Positions 8,247 through 16,454 of a stretch of 64,000 nt of DNA are shown here, one piece after another. The stretch spans positions 62,001 through 126,000 of the forward strand of contig NZ_JABBXA010000009.1 of assembly GCF_014161445.1 (NCBI RefSeq), written 5' to 3'. This DNA comes from Microbispora sp. H13382 (lineage in GTDB: Bacteria > Actinomycetota > Actinomycetes > Streptosporangiales > Streptosporangiaceae). The notes below the pieces were generated by a model, which made no database searches, was not told the origin of the DNA, and was given only the letters and a program-made list of their open reading frames with translations. The position numbers and the translations under genes are program-made. Each line of letters begins with the position of its first letter. The first letter of the stretch is position 1.

Positions 8247-8918
8247 TTACGGTGTGGAGCCGGCATCGCCCCCTGCCGTAGTGAGTCCGGCTTCGTAGGC
8301 GGTGACCACGGCCTGTACACGGTCGCGTAGTCCAAGCTTTGACAGGATGTGCCGCACGTGGCTTTTGACCGTCGCGAGCGAGATGAACAGCTCTTGTGCG
8401 ATCTCGGGGTTGGAGCGGCCTGCGGCGACGAGCCTGAGCACTTGGATCTCGCGGTTGCTGAGCGCTTCGAGCCGCGGTGGCTTGACCAGGCCGAGCGGGG
8501 GGTGCCGCACGTAGTGATTCACGATCCGTTCGAGCACCTCTGGCGCTAGCGGGGTCTCTCCCGCCGCCGTCGTGCGCACCGCCTCCACGAGCCGCTCACG
8601 CCCTGCATCCTTGAGCAGGAAGCCGGCGGCACCGGCCCGTAGCGATTCGTAGACGTACTGGTCGAGGCCGAAGGTCGTCAGCACCAGGACACGGGTCGGG
8701 ACGTTCATCGCGGCGATGCGCCGGGTCGCCTCGATCCCGTCGAGGCTCGGCATACGGAGGTCCATCAGAACGACGTCCGGCCGCGTCCTCCGGACGAGCT
8801 CAACCGCCGCGGCGCCGTCGGCCGCCTCACCCAGGATCTCGATGTCCGCCAGCTCAAGAATGAGTCGTAACCCATCACGAACCAGTGCCTGGTCATCGGC
8901 GATGACGACGGAGGTCAT
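8247..8918 (-). CDS. NarL/LuxR-type response regulator
   Basis: Response regulator of 223 aa: an N-terminal receiver (VVIADDQALVRDGLRLIL; phospho-acceptor Asp in VVLMDLRMP, about residue 54) and a C-terminal LuxR HTH (LSNREIQVLRLVAAGRSNPE; VKSHVRHILSKLGLRDR). The ATG overlaps the kinase stop as ATGA, so the pair is translationally coupled. The target genes are unknown; the small membrane protein at 10208 is a plausible neighbour target. Confidence 0.93.
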   Translation of the reverse strand: MTSVVIADDQALVRDGLRLILELADIEILGEAADGAAAVELVRRTRPDVVLMDLRMPSLDGIEATRRIAAMNVPTRVLVLTTFGLDQYVYESLRAGAAGFLLKDAGRERLVEAVRTTAAGETPLAPEVLERIVNHYVRHPPLGLVKPPRLEALSNREIQVLRLVAAGRSNPEIAQELFISLATVKSHVRHILSKLGLRDRVQAVVTAYEAGLTTAGGDAGSTP

Positions 8919-10063
8919 GTCACCGACAGCGGGTCGAGTGGCAGCTCGGCCATCACCTCGAAGCCCCCGCCCGGCGCCGGCCCTGTGCGCAGGTGACCTC
9001 CGAGCAGGCGCGTCCGCTCGCGTATCCCGATCAGGCCGTAGCCCGCACCTGCCTGGGACACCGGCCCAGGACCGCTATCGGTCACCCGCAGCCTCAGGGT
9101 TTCTTTCCCCCAGAGGACTTCGAGCAGCACGGGCGCGCCGGCTGCGTGCTTACGCGCGTTGGTCAGCGCCTCCTGGCTCAGGCGGTAGGCGGCGAGCTGG
9201 ACGCTCGGCGGCGTGGGGCGGGGGGTGCCACGTACCACCATGTCCACCTGCATGCCGGACGCGCGCGCCCGGTCGACCAACCTAATCAAGTCCTGCACCC
9301 CAGGCTGCGGATGCGACCCATGCTCGTCGCCGTCCTGGCGGAGCGCGCCGAGCACCCGCCGCATCTCACTCAACGCCTCGCCCGCGGATTCGCGGATGGC
9401 GGCGATCGGTGCCCTCGCGAGCTGCGGTGCCTTTTCGATGGCCGCCTCCGCTGCATCCGCCTGCAGGGCGATGACGCTGACGTCATGTCCTATGACGTCG
9501 TGCAGCTCCCGGGCGATGCGCGCCCGCTCCTCGGCCACCGCGACCCGTTCGGCCCCCGCCCTCTCGCGTCGCAGGTCTTCGGCGAGTTCCTTCATGCGTG
9601 CGGTCTGCGCTCGCTGGTGGGCGACCAGGCGCCCGATAGCCGTGGGCGCGGCGACCGCGAGCATCGCGCCGAAGACCGCACCGAAGGGCTCCGGTCCGAG
9701 CAATGTCGCCACGGCGCCCGTGATCGAGCCGGTCACGGCTGTCGCGACGGTGACTCCAAGCGCGGCGACCCGTGTCCCGACGGAGTAGTAGAGCAGAACG
9801 GTGATCACGTAACCCAGGAACAGGAAGCCATTGGTGGGGATGAGCCATATGAAGGAGCCGGCGAGTGCGGCGATGACCGGATGCCGGCGTCGCCATGCCA
9901 GCGGCACCGTGGAGCCGACGGCGACGAGCACGGACACGGGAAGGCTGGCAATAGGTGCGACGACCACCTGCGCGAGGGAGGCGCCGCAAAACAGGGCCGC
10001 GAGGATGGCGTCAATGCGCTGAGGGCTCCTGGTCAGGGCGCGGGGCGCAGACCATAGCGACAT
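8915..10063 (-). CDS. Sensor histidine kinase, HisKA_3 family
   Basis: 382-aa kinase: an N-terminal membrane domain with about five TM segments (residues 15-145), coiled linker, the H-box RIARELHDVIGHDV (His about 190), and a C-terminal HATPase_c domain (SQEALTNARKHA; LRVTDSGPGP; YGLIGIRERTRLLGG). It forms an operon with the response regulator at 8247 through a 4-nt overlap. The signal is unknown; such membrane-embedded sensors often respond to envelope stress. Confidence 0.93.
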   Translation of the reverse strand: MSLWSAPRALTRSPQRIDAILAALFCGASLAQVVVAPIASLPVSVLVAVGSTVPLAWRRRHPVIAALAGSFIWLIPTNGFLFLGYVITVLLYYSVGTRVAALGVTVATAVTGSITGAVATLLGPEPFGAVFGAMLAVAAPTAIGRLVAHQRAQTARMKELAEDLRRERAGAERVAVAEERARIARELHDVIGHDVSVIALQADAAEAAIEKAPQLARAPIAAIRESAGEALSEMRRVLGALRQDGDEHGSHPQPGVQDLIRLVDRARASGMQVDMVVRGTPRPTPPSVQLAAYRLSQEALTNARKHAAGAPVLLEVLWGKETLRLRVTDSGPGPVSQAGAGYGLIGIRERTRLLGGHLRTGPAPGGGFEVMAELPLDPLSVT

Positions 10064-10207
10064 GGATCAAGACTAACAGGATGAGAAGTGGGCAAACCTG
10101 ATTATCAGCCCCAGGGCTGATTGAAAAGCCGCCTGCGGTGCGATGTCAAATGTCCAGCTCGGGCGTAGCGTCTGCGGCGTCGTTCACGGTCCCTGAGGAG
10201 CTTTCGC

Positions 10208-10597
10208 ATGTCTCCCGAAACCACCACTCCGCCTCGCCCCAGTCAGGCCTCAGTGATCGCCTGGTGGGCCGGACGAGTCCTGCTCCTGCTGCTCGGGCTG
10301 TTTGGGCTCGCCGCTACGTCCTATTTCACGTTCTTCGCCGCGCCGGAGGACGGGGGTGTAACGACTCCGATCGACTGGGCGCTCGCCGCATGGTCGTACA
10401 CGGTTGGCGTCGGCTACCTGTGGGTCGCCGTCCGCATCGGAGCGAACCCCGGACTGCGCACCGCCGCCTTCGTGTTCGTGATCGCGCAGATGGTGTTCAG
10501 CGTGATCAAAATCGTCTGGTACGACGAGATGGTCCTGCCCGTTATCGCTGTCGATGCGCTTCTCCTGGCGCTGCTCGCGCTGGGAAAGCGCCGATAG
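10208..10597 (+). CDS. Small four-TM membrane protein, function unknown
   Basis: 129 aa with four hydrophobic segments (about 20-43, 55-75, 85-103, 107-125) and a charged C-terminal tail GKRR. GAGGAG lies 8 nt before the ATG. No family signature is clear to me. It is divergent from the kinase/regulator operon, which suggests but does not prove that it is regulated by it. Confidence 0.7.
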   Translation: MSPETTTPPRPSQASVIAWWAGRVLLLLLGLFGLAATSYFTFFAAPEDGGVTTPIDWALAAWSYTVGVGYLWVAVRIGANPGLRTAAFVFVIAQMVFSVIKIVWYDEMVLPVIAVDALLLALLALGKRR

Positions 10598-10751
10598 CCC
10601 ACAGTCCGAACCATACGCTGGGAGCGGCATCGACGTAGGCAGAAATGAGCCGTGCCCTCCCGGCACTTCAGGCCAAGAGCGACGGCTACCTGGCCGGCTC
10701 TGGAGAGGGGTGGCTGATTTTTTGCCTCAGATGAACCACTATGCAATACCT

Positions 10752-10790
10752 TTTCAAGGTGCCGAACGGCGCTGCGGCCTCGGCGGCACC
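10752..10790 (+). repeat. Dispersed convergent-junction repeat, copy 2 (short)
   Basis: TTTCAAGGTGCCGAACGGC then CTGCGGCCTCGGCGGCACC, matching the core of the other copies apart from a 2-nt deletion. GGTGCCG and CGGCACC form a perfect 7-bp stem. It is placed between the convergent genes at 10208 (+) and 10858 (-), so it may also act as a terminator. The downstream half seen in copies at 2812 and 15682 is not evident. Confidence 0.55.
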
Positions 10791-10857
10791 GGCCTTAGTT
10801 GCCCCGTCGGCTTGAGTGCCGACGAGTCGTAGCGCGGCGGAGGCCATCGCCTTGGAC

Positions 10858-11991
10858 CTATGGCCTCAAGAGGTTCCGCTTCTCGGGCAGGTCGATCACG
10901 CCGAAGAGGGCGAGCAGGCCGAACCCGGCAAGGACGGCGACGAGTAGCCAGGCGATCGGATGGCCGAGGTTCAGCGTCCAGCTGGTGCCTATGCGGGCAT
11001 GGATGAGGAGTGCGGAGTCACGGCGGTTGACGTAAACCGTCCCCGCGAGGAACCAGTGCCTGTCGTCATCACGTTGCGCGACCCCGGAGTCCTCCGCCTC
11101 CTCTCCGGGCAGGGCGGTCAGGCGATGCCCTGCCTGACCCACCTTCATCTCCCAGACCATCCATCCGGCGAGCAGTGCGACGAGCGGCAGACAGGCGGCC
11201 ACCTGCCACACGACCGCGGGTGTGATGACCTCCCACAGTTGCAGCGCCGAGACGAGCAGGCCCAGGTTCAGGCAGGCGGCCGACAGCAGCGAGAGTGCGG
11301 CGACGCCGTGCAGGTAGACGCGATAGCGACGGGCCGATCCCTTGGGCCTTGCCGCGTCGAGGTCGGGGCGGGCACGCAACACGATCAGGACCACAGGGAG
11401 GATGAGCAGGGTGAGCGCAGTTTGATACACCACCGGCTCGAAGACGTTCAGCAAAGTGGCGGGCTCACGCTGCGCGGGGGCCACGCCGTATCCGAGGAAC
11501 AGTGGCACCGTGTCGGGCGGCCCGCCGTACCGTGACCACCCGATGCCCGCAGTGAGCAGCAGGGTTGCCAGGGCGGGCAGACCCCAGGCCCACGGCACCC
11601 GGACAGGGTCGGTGCGGAAGGTGGTGTCGACGGTGATGCCCTGACGCCGTTCGGCCGTCCACCCTCCAGCGTCCTTGGCGGCGCGGACCTTGCGATGAGC
11701 GCGGTAGTACAGCAGCAGGTCCGCCATGGTCAGAGCGGTCGCGACGGCGCCGAGCACGGCCGGGTGATCCGCGGCGAGCAGCGCGGGGATCGAGGTGATC
11801 ACGGCGATCGCGGCGACCAGGCCGACCAGGCGGGCGAAGGTCCGTCGTTGGGCGACGATGGCGGGATCGGCCACTCGCTCGGAGGCCACGCGTACGCCGA
11901 ACGGCAGGGTCGGTCTGGCAAGCACCGGCAGGGCCAGCATGAGGCAGGTGACCAGCGCGACGGTGGCCAGGTCGGCCGCGATGAGCAGCAT
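10858..11991 (-). CDS. DUF1648/DUF5808-type membrane protein
   Basis: 377-aa polytopic membrane protein with about eight TM segments. The N-terminal part (LPFGVRVASERVADPAIVAQ) has the flavour of DUF1648/SdpI-like proteins; the C-terminal block DDDRHWFLAGTVYVNRRDSA and RIGTSWTLNLGHPIAW is the DUF5808 signature. The start is the ATG at 11991, which overlaps the TGA of the GntR gene (TGATG) and has GGAGG upstream, so it is co-translated with the regulator. Function is unknown; a role in antimicrobial peptide immunity is possible by analogy with SdpI. Confidence 0.8.
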   Translation of the reverse strand: MLLIAADLATVALVTCLMLALPVLARPTLPFGVRVASERVADPAIVAQRRTFARLVGLVAAIAVITSIPALLAADHPAVLGAVATALTMADLLLYYRAHRKVRAAKDAGGWTAERRQGITVDTTFRTDPVRVPWAWGLPALATLLLTAGIGWSRYGGPPDTVPLFLGYGVAPAQREPATLLNVFEPVVYQTALTLLILPVVLIVLRARPDLDAARPKGSARRYRVYLHGVAALSLLSAACLNLGLLVSALQLWEVITPAVVWQVAACLPLVALLAGWMVWEMKVGQAGHRLTALPGEEAEDSGVAQRDDDRHWFLAGTVYVNRRDSALLIHARIGTSWTLNLGHPIAWLLVAVLAGFGLLALFGVIDLPEKRNLLRP

Positions 11992-12380
11992 CACAGCACC
12001 TCCGTGAACCCGGTCAGCATCGCTTCGCACCGGCGTATCACGGACCCTCGGTCAAGGCCGTGGACGGTGGCTTCCGCCAACAGCACGCGCATTCGTTCCT
12101 CCCAGTCGTCGGTGAATCCCGCCTCGGGCGGCCCGCTGGCGGCGTCTCGTCGCACAACCGCGCCGCTCTTGCGGTTGATACGGATGACTCCCTGCTGTCG
12201 CAGCAGGTCGTAGGCCTTGTTCACGGTGTGGAAATTGATGCCGAAGTCAGCGGCCAGCTGCCGGGTCGAGGGGAGCGGGTCGCCTTCCCGCGCTTCCCCC
12301 CGGGCGATCGCCTCCACGATGCGATCCCTGATCTGCTGGTAGATCGGGACCTCGCTGTCGAGGTCAAGGGTCAAGTGCAC
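11991..12380 (-). CDS. GntR family regulator, YtrA subfamily
   Basis: 129-aa regulator with an N-terminal winged helix (VPIYQQIRDRIVEAIARGEA; LPSTRQLAADFGINFHTVNK) and the short C-terminal helical tail typical of YtrA. The start is GTG 12380; a longer upstream frame overlaps the operator and is unlikely. YtrA regulators control adjacent ABC exporters and membrane proteins and are induced by cell-wall antibiotics. Here they are present on both sides: the DUF1648-like gene downstream and the divergent ABC operon. Confidence 0.9.
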   Translation of the reverse strand: MHLTLDLDSEVPIYQQIRDRIVEAIARGEAREGDPLPSTRQLAADFGINFHTVNKAYDLLRQQGVIRINRKSGAVVRRDAASGPPEAGFTDDWEERMRVLLAEATVHGLDRGSVIRRCEAMLTGFTEVL

Positions 12381-12390
12381 ACCACCAGAG

Positions 12391-12419
12391 TATCTGCTAT
12401 ACAACTTATAGAACAGATA
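12391..12419. promoter_or_regulatory. Nested palindromic operator for the YtrA-type regulator
   Basis: TATCTG-CTATA-CAACT-TATAG-AA-CAGATA: perfect inner arms CTATA/TATAG around CAACT, and outer arms TATCTG/CAGATA. It lies 11 bp upstream of the GntR start and about 30 bp upstream of the divergent gene at 12448, in an AT-rich stretch that also supplies likely -10 elements. Inferred autoregulatory operator controlling both directions. Confidence 0.75.
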
Positions 12420-12447
12420 GAGCTCGCCATTGGAAAGGGGCGGCATC

Positions 12448-12804
12448 GTGATCCAGGTAGAGATCCGCGAGGGGGCCCTGACCGTGTTCTTCGCCCCGTG
12501 GGCGCGGCTGTTCACCAGGACGGGTGGGGTGAGCGTGCCCGTGGCGGCGATCCGTGAGGTGCACAACCTCGACCGGCCGCTCGCGGCGGCCACGGGACTG
12601 CACTCCGGTCTGCTCGTCAGCGGCTTCGCCAAGGTCGGCACCTGGACGTCCATGACCGGCGTCAAACGGTTGGTCGCCGCTCGCAGGGGCGTCGCCGGTC
12701 TGCGGATCGTCCTGAACGGCAGGGTGTCGGGCTACGACGAGCTGATACTGAGCGTCGAGAACGCCGAGGAGATCCGGCGCCACCTGAGGGCGGTGCCGGC
12801 ATGA
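12448..12804 (+). CDS. Conserved hypothetical protein of the ABC exporter operon
   Basis: 118 aa from GTG 12448, with GGAAAGGGGCGG upstream. It is soluble-looking and beta-rich (IQVEIREGALTVFFAPWARL; GVAGLRIVLNGRVSGYDELI). It contains no catalytic motif, and a PH-like fold is only a guess. The stop overlaps the ATPase start as ATGA, so it belongs to the ABC operon. I do not recognise the family. Confidence 0.72.
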   Translation: MIQVEIREGALTVFFAPWARLFTRTGGVSVPVAAIREVHNLDRPLAAATGLHSGLLVSGFAKVGTWTSMTGVKRLVAARRGVAGLRIVLNGRVSGYDELILSVENAEEIRRHLRAVPA

Positions 12805-13739
12805 GCGACTGGGACATCGCGGTGCGCGGCCTGACGAAGACCTTCGGGCCCGTGACCGCCGTCAGCGATCTCAGCTTCGGTGCCGAACCCGGCACGGTGA
12901 CCGGTTTCCTGGGCTCGAACGGCGCGGGCAAGACCACCACCATGCGGATGATGCTGGGCCTGATCACGCCGACCTCCGGCACGGCCACCATCGGCGGCAA
13001 GCGTTACGCCGACCTGCGCAGGCCGTCGGCGACCGTCGGCGCCGTGCTGGACAGCTCGGGCTTTCACCCCAGCCACACCGCCCTGGACCACCTGCGCGTC
13101 TACGCCCGCATGGGTCGGTACGGCCCAGCTCGCGTCGCGCGGGTCGCCGACCTGACCGGCGTGTCGGCATTCGCCGGGCGTACGACGCGCACCCTGTCTA
13201 CCGGGATGCGGCAGCGCCTCAACCTGGCTACCGCGCTGCTCGGCGATCCGCGGGTCCTGCTGCTGGACGAGCCGAGCAACGGCCTCGACCCCGAGGGCAT
13301 CGCCTGGCTACGCCACTTCCTGCGTGACCTGGCCGCCGAGGGGCGCACCATCCTGGTCTCCAGCCACGTACTCGGAGAGGTCGAGCAGATGGCTGACCAC
13401 ATCGTGGTGATCCACGACGGGCGGCTGGTCACCGCTGGGCCCATCGTCGAGCTGTGCGGCACGGCTGCGGTGTTGGTGCGCTCACCACAGGCGGACCTGC
13501 TCAAGGCATGGCTGCTGGGGGACGAGACCGGAGGCGCGGGACGCGGGGAGTCCCCGCGAGAGGCCGGAGGCGAGGCCCGCGTGGAGACCACGCAACCCGG
13601 CGCCCTGCGCATCCACGGCCTGACCACCGCCCAGGTCGCCGCTGTCGCGGCGTCCCGCGGTATCCCGCTGCATGAGATCACCCTTGAACGTCCCACTCTT
13701 GAGCGGGCGTTCCTGCACCTCACAGGACGGGCCCGATGA
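12801..13739 (+). CDS. ABC transporter ATP-binding protein
   Basis: 312-aa ATPase with Walker A GSNGAGKTT, a signature loop in the variant form LSTGMRQRL, Walker B VLLLDEPSNGLDPEG and the switch His in VSSHVLGEVEQM. It has the DRA/BcrA-type architecture of drug and bacteriocin exporters. The region after residue 230 is variable and ends with a conserved helix (LTTAQVAAVAASRGI). It overlaps its neighbours on both sides by 4 nt. It is probably repressed by the YtrA-type regulator. Confidence 0.93.
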   Translation: MSDWDIAVRGLTKTFGPVTAVSDLSFGAEPGTVTGFLGSNGAGKTTTMRMMLGLITPTSGTATIGGKRYADLRRPSATVGAVLDSSGFHPSHTALDHLRVYARMGRYGPARVARVADLTGVSAFAGRTTRTLSTGMRQRLNLATALLGDPRVLLLDEPSNGLDPEGIAWLRHFLRDLAAEGRTILVSSHVLGEVEQMADHIVVIHDGRLVTAGPIVELCGTAAVLVRSPQADLLKAWLLGDETGGAGRGESPREAGGEARVETTQPGALRIHGLTTAQVAAVAASRGIPLHEITLERPTLERAFLHLTGRAR

Positions 13740-14530
13740 CCGCGCTCATCTCGGCGGAGTGGCTGCGCCTGACCACGACGAGGCTGTGGCTGTGGGGCTC
13801 GCTGGCCGCGCTCGGCAGCGGAGGGCTCGTCGGCCTGCTCGCGATCGTCGGCCCGGAGAACTTCACCCCGCCGCTTCCGGGCCTGGACACCGCGCAGGGC
13901 ACCCTCGTGCTGATCGGCCTGCTGGGGCTCACTACGTTCGCCCCCGCCCTGCTCGGGACCGCCGCCGTGGCCTCGGAATACCGGCACAGGACCATCACCA
14001 CCACGGCGCTGTTCGCCCCGAGACGCTGGACCTGGCTCGCCGCCAAGTTAGTGGCCTATGCCGGAGGCGGACTCGTCTACGGCCTGCTCACGGCAGCGAC
14101 CGCGGCAGCCGCCCTCTTCGCGGCGGCCGCCATCAAGGGGGTCACCCTGGGCCTGCCCGCGACCACCGTCCTGGCGTTGCTCGGCCGCATCGCGCTGACC
14201 ATGGCCGTCTACACCCTGCTGGGGGTGGCGGTGGGCGCTCTTCTTCGTAACCAGGTGACCGCGCTCGTGGTGGTCGGCGGTTACTTCTACATGATCGAGA
14301 CCGCTCTGCTGCTCATCCCAGGGATCCAGGCGCTCTATCCCTATCTGCCTGGCGGTGCCACCGCCGCGCTGACCGGATCCACCTATCTGGCCGAAGCCGT
14401 CGCCGACCAGACCGGCACGGCGGCCGCCCAACTGCTTCCCGCGCCGGTCGGCGGTGCCGTACTGCTCGGCTACGCCCTGATCGCCGGCGCGGTCGCCGTC
14501 GCGGCCCCACTACGGCGGGACATCGCCTGA
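13736..14530 (+). CDS. ABC transporter permease (ABC-2 type)
   Basis: 264-aa membrane protein with six hydrophobic segments, beginning TALISAEWLRLTTTRLWLW and containing GTAAVASEYRHRTITTTALF, a motif common to ABC-2 permeases of the BcrB/YtrF-like group. It is coupled to the ATPase gene by an ATGA overlap and is the last gene of the 12448-14530 operon. Confidence 0.88.
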   Translation: MTALISAEWLRLTTTRLWLWGSLAALGSGGLVGLLAIVGPENFTPPLPGLDTAQGTLVLIGLLGLTTFAPALLGTAAVASEYRHRTITTTALFAPRRWTWLAAKLVAYAGGGLVYGLLTAATAAAALFAAAAIKGVTLGLPATTVLALLGRIALTMAVYTLLGVAVGALLRNQVTALVVVGGYFYMIETALLLIPGIQALYPYLPGGATAALTGSTYLAEAVADQTGTAAAQLLPAPVGGAVLLGYALIAGAVAVAAPLRRDIA

Positions 14531-14659
14531 CCAGCGCCGCGAGGGGGGCGCGAGCGCAACACCGCAATAACCACTGCATCAGGTCCTGCCGGGAGGTGAC
14601 ATCGTGGCGAGTTGCCTGGTGCCCGACGGGGCTGACGACCTCTTCGGAGGAGGGGGGCG

Positions 14660-14827
14660 GTGATCGCGGTGATGGTGGTCAACGTGGCCTGGGTGGCGGC
14701 CAGCGCGGAGATGCTGATCGCCGGATGGTTCCCTGTGTCCGGTCTGGGCACGGCCTTCGTGGTCGTCCAGGCGGCAGTGGTGGCGGGTTTCACCGGCCTG
14801 CAGTTCGCCGGGCTCCGCAAGGCCTGA
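14660..14827 (+). pseudogene. Short two-TM protein, probably the C-terminal half of a longer family
   Basis: 55 codons from GTG 14660, with GGAGGAGG just upstream. Sequence such as VVNVAWVAASAEMLIAGWFP and AAVVAGFTGLQFAGLRKA resembles the C-terminal half of small four-TM actinobacterial proteins that normally exceed 110 residues. The expected N-terminal half is absent upstream. It could be translated as it stands, since the ribosome-binding site is good, but decay by N-terminal loss is the simpler reading. Confidence 0.45.
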
Positions 14828-14898
14828 GCGAGCTGCGTGGCAAGGCACGCCGGCTCGCGCGCTTGCGATGTGTCCACAGGGAGTAGCCGGACTGTGAG

Positions 14899-14929
14899 AC
14901 CTCCGGGCAGCACCGCGCTGCTCGGAGGT
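14899..14929. terminator. Hairpin terminator
   Basis: ACCTCCG-g-GCAGC, 5-nt loop, GCTGC-t-CGGAGGT: a 12-bp stem with one mismatch. It begins in the string GTGAGACCTCC that also opens terminators at 29534 and 37033. It separates the 14660 remnant from the toxin-antitoxin promoter. Confidence 0.65.
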
Positions 14930-14954
14930 TTCGTGTTTGCGGGGCGTGATTTTG

Positions 14955-14967
14955 CTACTTGAAGTAG
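14955..14967. promoter_or_regulatory. Antitoxin autoregulatory operator
   Basis: CTACTT-g-AAGTAG, a perfect inverted repeat 13 bp upstream of the antitoxin ATG and within the likely -10 region (TAGTAA). This is the usual position for RHH antitoxin binding. Inferred. Confidence 0.6.
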
Positions 14968-14979
14968 TAAACTGCCGCT

Positions 14980-15291
14980 ATGAGTGCGCCTGAAGGAGCC
15001 TTCCCACCAGGAGAAGGGCCCGCGGCCAAGGTCAGCGTTTCCCTGCGGGCCGGCAACATCCGCGCCATCAAGGAACGTGTCGGCGCGCGCGGGTTCTCGG
15101 CCTATGTGGATGCCGCTGTGGAGCGGCAGATCGAGCGGGACCTGTTGGAGGAGGCCCTGCAGGCGAACGAGAACGAGAGCGGTCCCATCCCGCAGTCCCT
15201 TCGAGACGAAGCTGAGCAGTTGTTCCGCAGCGTGAAGTCCGCTCCGGAGCTGCAGGAGAAGCGTGGATGGCGCGCGCACGAAGCAAGCTGA
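14980..15291 (+). CDS. Antitoxin of a VapBC-like pair
   Basis: 103 aa. The first half has a ribbon-helix-helix-like pattern (AAKVSVSLRAGNIRAIKERV, then FSAYVDAAVERQIERD); the charged C-terminal half (about 60-103) would wrap the toxin. It overlaps the PIN toxin gene by 25 nt. It should neutralise the PIN nuclease and autoregulate the operon via the palindrome at 14955. Confidence 0.75.
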   Translation: MSAPEGAFPPGEGPAAKVSVSLRAGNIRAIKERVGARGFSAYVDAAVERQIERDLLEEALQANENESGPIPQSLRDEAEQLFRSVKSAPELQEKRGWRAHEAS

Positions 15292-15683
15292 GTGCGGGGA
15301 CGGTCATCCTGGACTCCGAGGGACTCTCGAAGTGGTGTCTGGCCGACCAGCGCGTCACGGCGATCGTCCGTGAGGCGCAGAACAACGACTTCCGCGTTGC
15401 CGTCAGTGCCCTGACGCCTATCGAGGCCTTCGACGGCCGGGTGACAGACGATCGGTTGCGCTGGCAACTGTCACGGATGCGTGTCGAACCGGTGACCGAG
15501 GTGGTTTCCGTCCACGCGCTGGACCTGCTCCGTAAGAGCGGTCTTCACGGCCATAAATACGCGATCGACGCTGTCGTGGCCGCCACGGCTCTACGCTCCA
15601 CTCGCCCCGTCATCATCCTCACCTCGGACGAGGATGACATGAGCAAGCTCTGTGGCAAGGCAGTCCGCCTCGTACGCGTGTAG
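15267..15683 (+). CDS. PIN-domain toxin (VapC-like ribonuclease)
   Basis: 138-aa PIN-domain protein. Acidic metal-binding residues are visible: Asp in VILDSEGLSKW (about residue 16), Glu in SALTPIEAF, Asp in YAIDAVVAATAL, and Asp in TSDEDDM near the C-terminus. It acts on RNA, usually tRNA or rRNA; the target is unknown. The overlap with the antitoxin gene indicates translational coupling. Confidence 0.83.
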   Translation: MARARSKLSAGTVILDSEGLSKWCLADQRVTAIVREAQNNDFRVAVSALTPIEAFDGRVTDDRLRWQLSRMRVEPVTEVVSVHALDLLRKSGLHGHKYAIDAVVAATALRSTRPVIILTSDEDDMSKLCGKAVRLVRV

Positions 15684-15788
15684 GTGCCGAACGGCTACTG
15701 CGGCCTCGGCGGCACCGGCGTCAAGCTAGGTGACTTGTCGAGGTGGGGCGCCTGCCAGACGGGTCTGGCCCCGACAGGAGTAGCTCCA
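15682..15788 (+). repeat. Dispersed convergent-junction repeat, copy 3 (most complete)
   Basis: Starts at the toxin stop codon: AGGTGCCGAACGGCTACTGC, then TCGGCGGCACCGGCGTCAAG, GGCGCCTGCCAGACGG, ending in TAGCTCCA. GGTGCCG/CGGCACC can form a 7-bp stem and GCCAGA-CGGG-TCTGGC a second hairpin. It lies between the convergent toxin gene and the decayed MerR gene. A 65-codon frame from 15684 exists but has no support beyond being open. Confidence 0.6.
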
Positions 15789-15856
15789 CAGATCTCGCCG
15801 GACGGATCACTCTCAACTCCTGGGCGTGAGCCGTCCGGCTGTCCGGCCCGGTTCTG

Positions 15857-16408
15857 TCAGGCCAGGGGGGTGTGTCGTTGAGGGTGTACGGATACTTCAA
15901 GGACGACGGCGTGGGCGCCGTCGGCGTCGACGAGGTGTTCTTCGACGGTAGGGCCGGTGATGGTCAAGTGGTGGCGGTGTAACCAGCCGAACAGGTCCTG
16001 CCCGGCGTGGACCACGTCTGTGGAAGGCGGAACGACGGCTCGTACGACGGCGCGAGCGGGCAGGGTGAGTTTCTCGCCGCCCCGATCGGTGGTCACCGCC
16101 GCCGTGAAGCCGCCGGTCGGCTGCCCGCGCAGCCAGGTCAGCAGGGTCGCCGGCGGTGCCGGGCACAGGGCGGCGAGCTCGGATGGATGGTCGAGGCGCA
16201 TACGGCGTACGCGTAGGCGGCGAGAGCCCAATGTGGTTTCCTGAGGCAGGATCGAACATCGGCGTGGCAAGGCGGTCCTCGGCGTGAGCCGCGGCGGCGG
16301 CGAGGGCGGCGATGTCATGCTTGATGCCCGTCACGATCTCGGTCAGGGCCTGCCGCAGCTGTGCCTCAGGAGCGTCCAGCAGATCGGCGATCTGGCGGTC
16401 CTCTCCCC
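15857..16408 (-). pseudogene. MerR family regulator with GyrI-like domain, truncated and frameshifted
   Basis: The minus strand holds two frames that together make one MerR-type protein without its HTH. Upstream part: EDRQIADLLDAPEAQLRQAL, then a helical linker (IKHDIAALAAAAAHAEDRLA) ending about 16250. The protein then continues in another frame (RRLRVRRMRLDHPSELAALC) to the effector domain ending VEEHLVDADGAHAVVLEVSV. So there is one frameshift near 16230-16255, and the DNA-binding half is missing to the right of 16408. It is probably inactive. Its former target promoter is still next to it (16415). Confidence 0.7.
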
Positions 16409-16414
16409 GGCATG

Positions 16415-16446
16415 TTGACTTTGTCCCTGCGGCAAGGTCCTACCGT
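16415..16446 (+). promoter_or_regulatory. MerR-type promoter with long spacer
   Basis: TTGACT (-35), 20-bp spacer containing TCCCTGCGGCAAGGT, TACCGT (-10), 8 bp before the ATG at 16455. An over-long 19-20 bp spacer with a central dyad is the classic target of MerR activators, which unwind it. Without the intact MerR nearby, regulation may be lost or supplied in trans. The short leader implies a nearly leaderless message. Confidence 0.65.
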
Positions 16447-16454
16447 TACCGTCC

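Noticed and set aside
14617..14640. Possible fifth copy of the dispersed repeat
   Set aside because: Only the 15-bp TGCCCGACGGGGCTG block resembles the copy at 2812; the core AACGGCTACTGCGGC block is absent.
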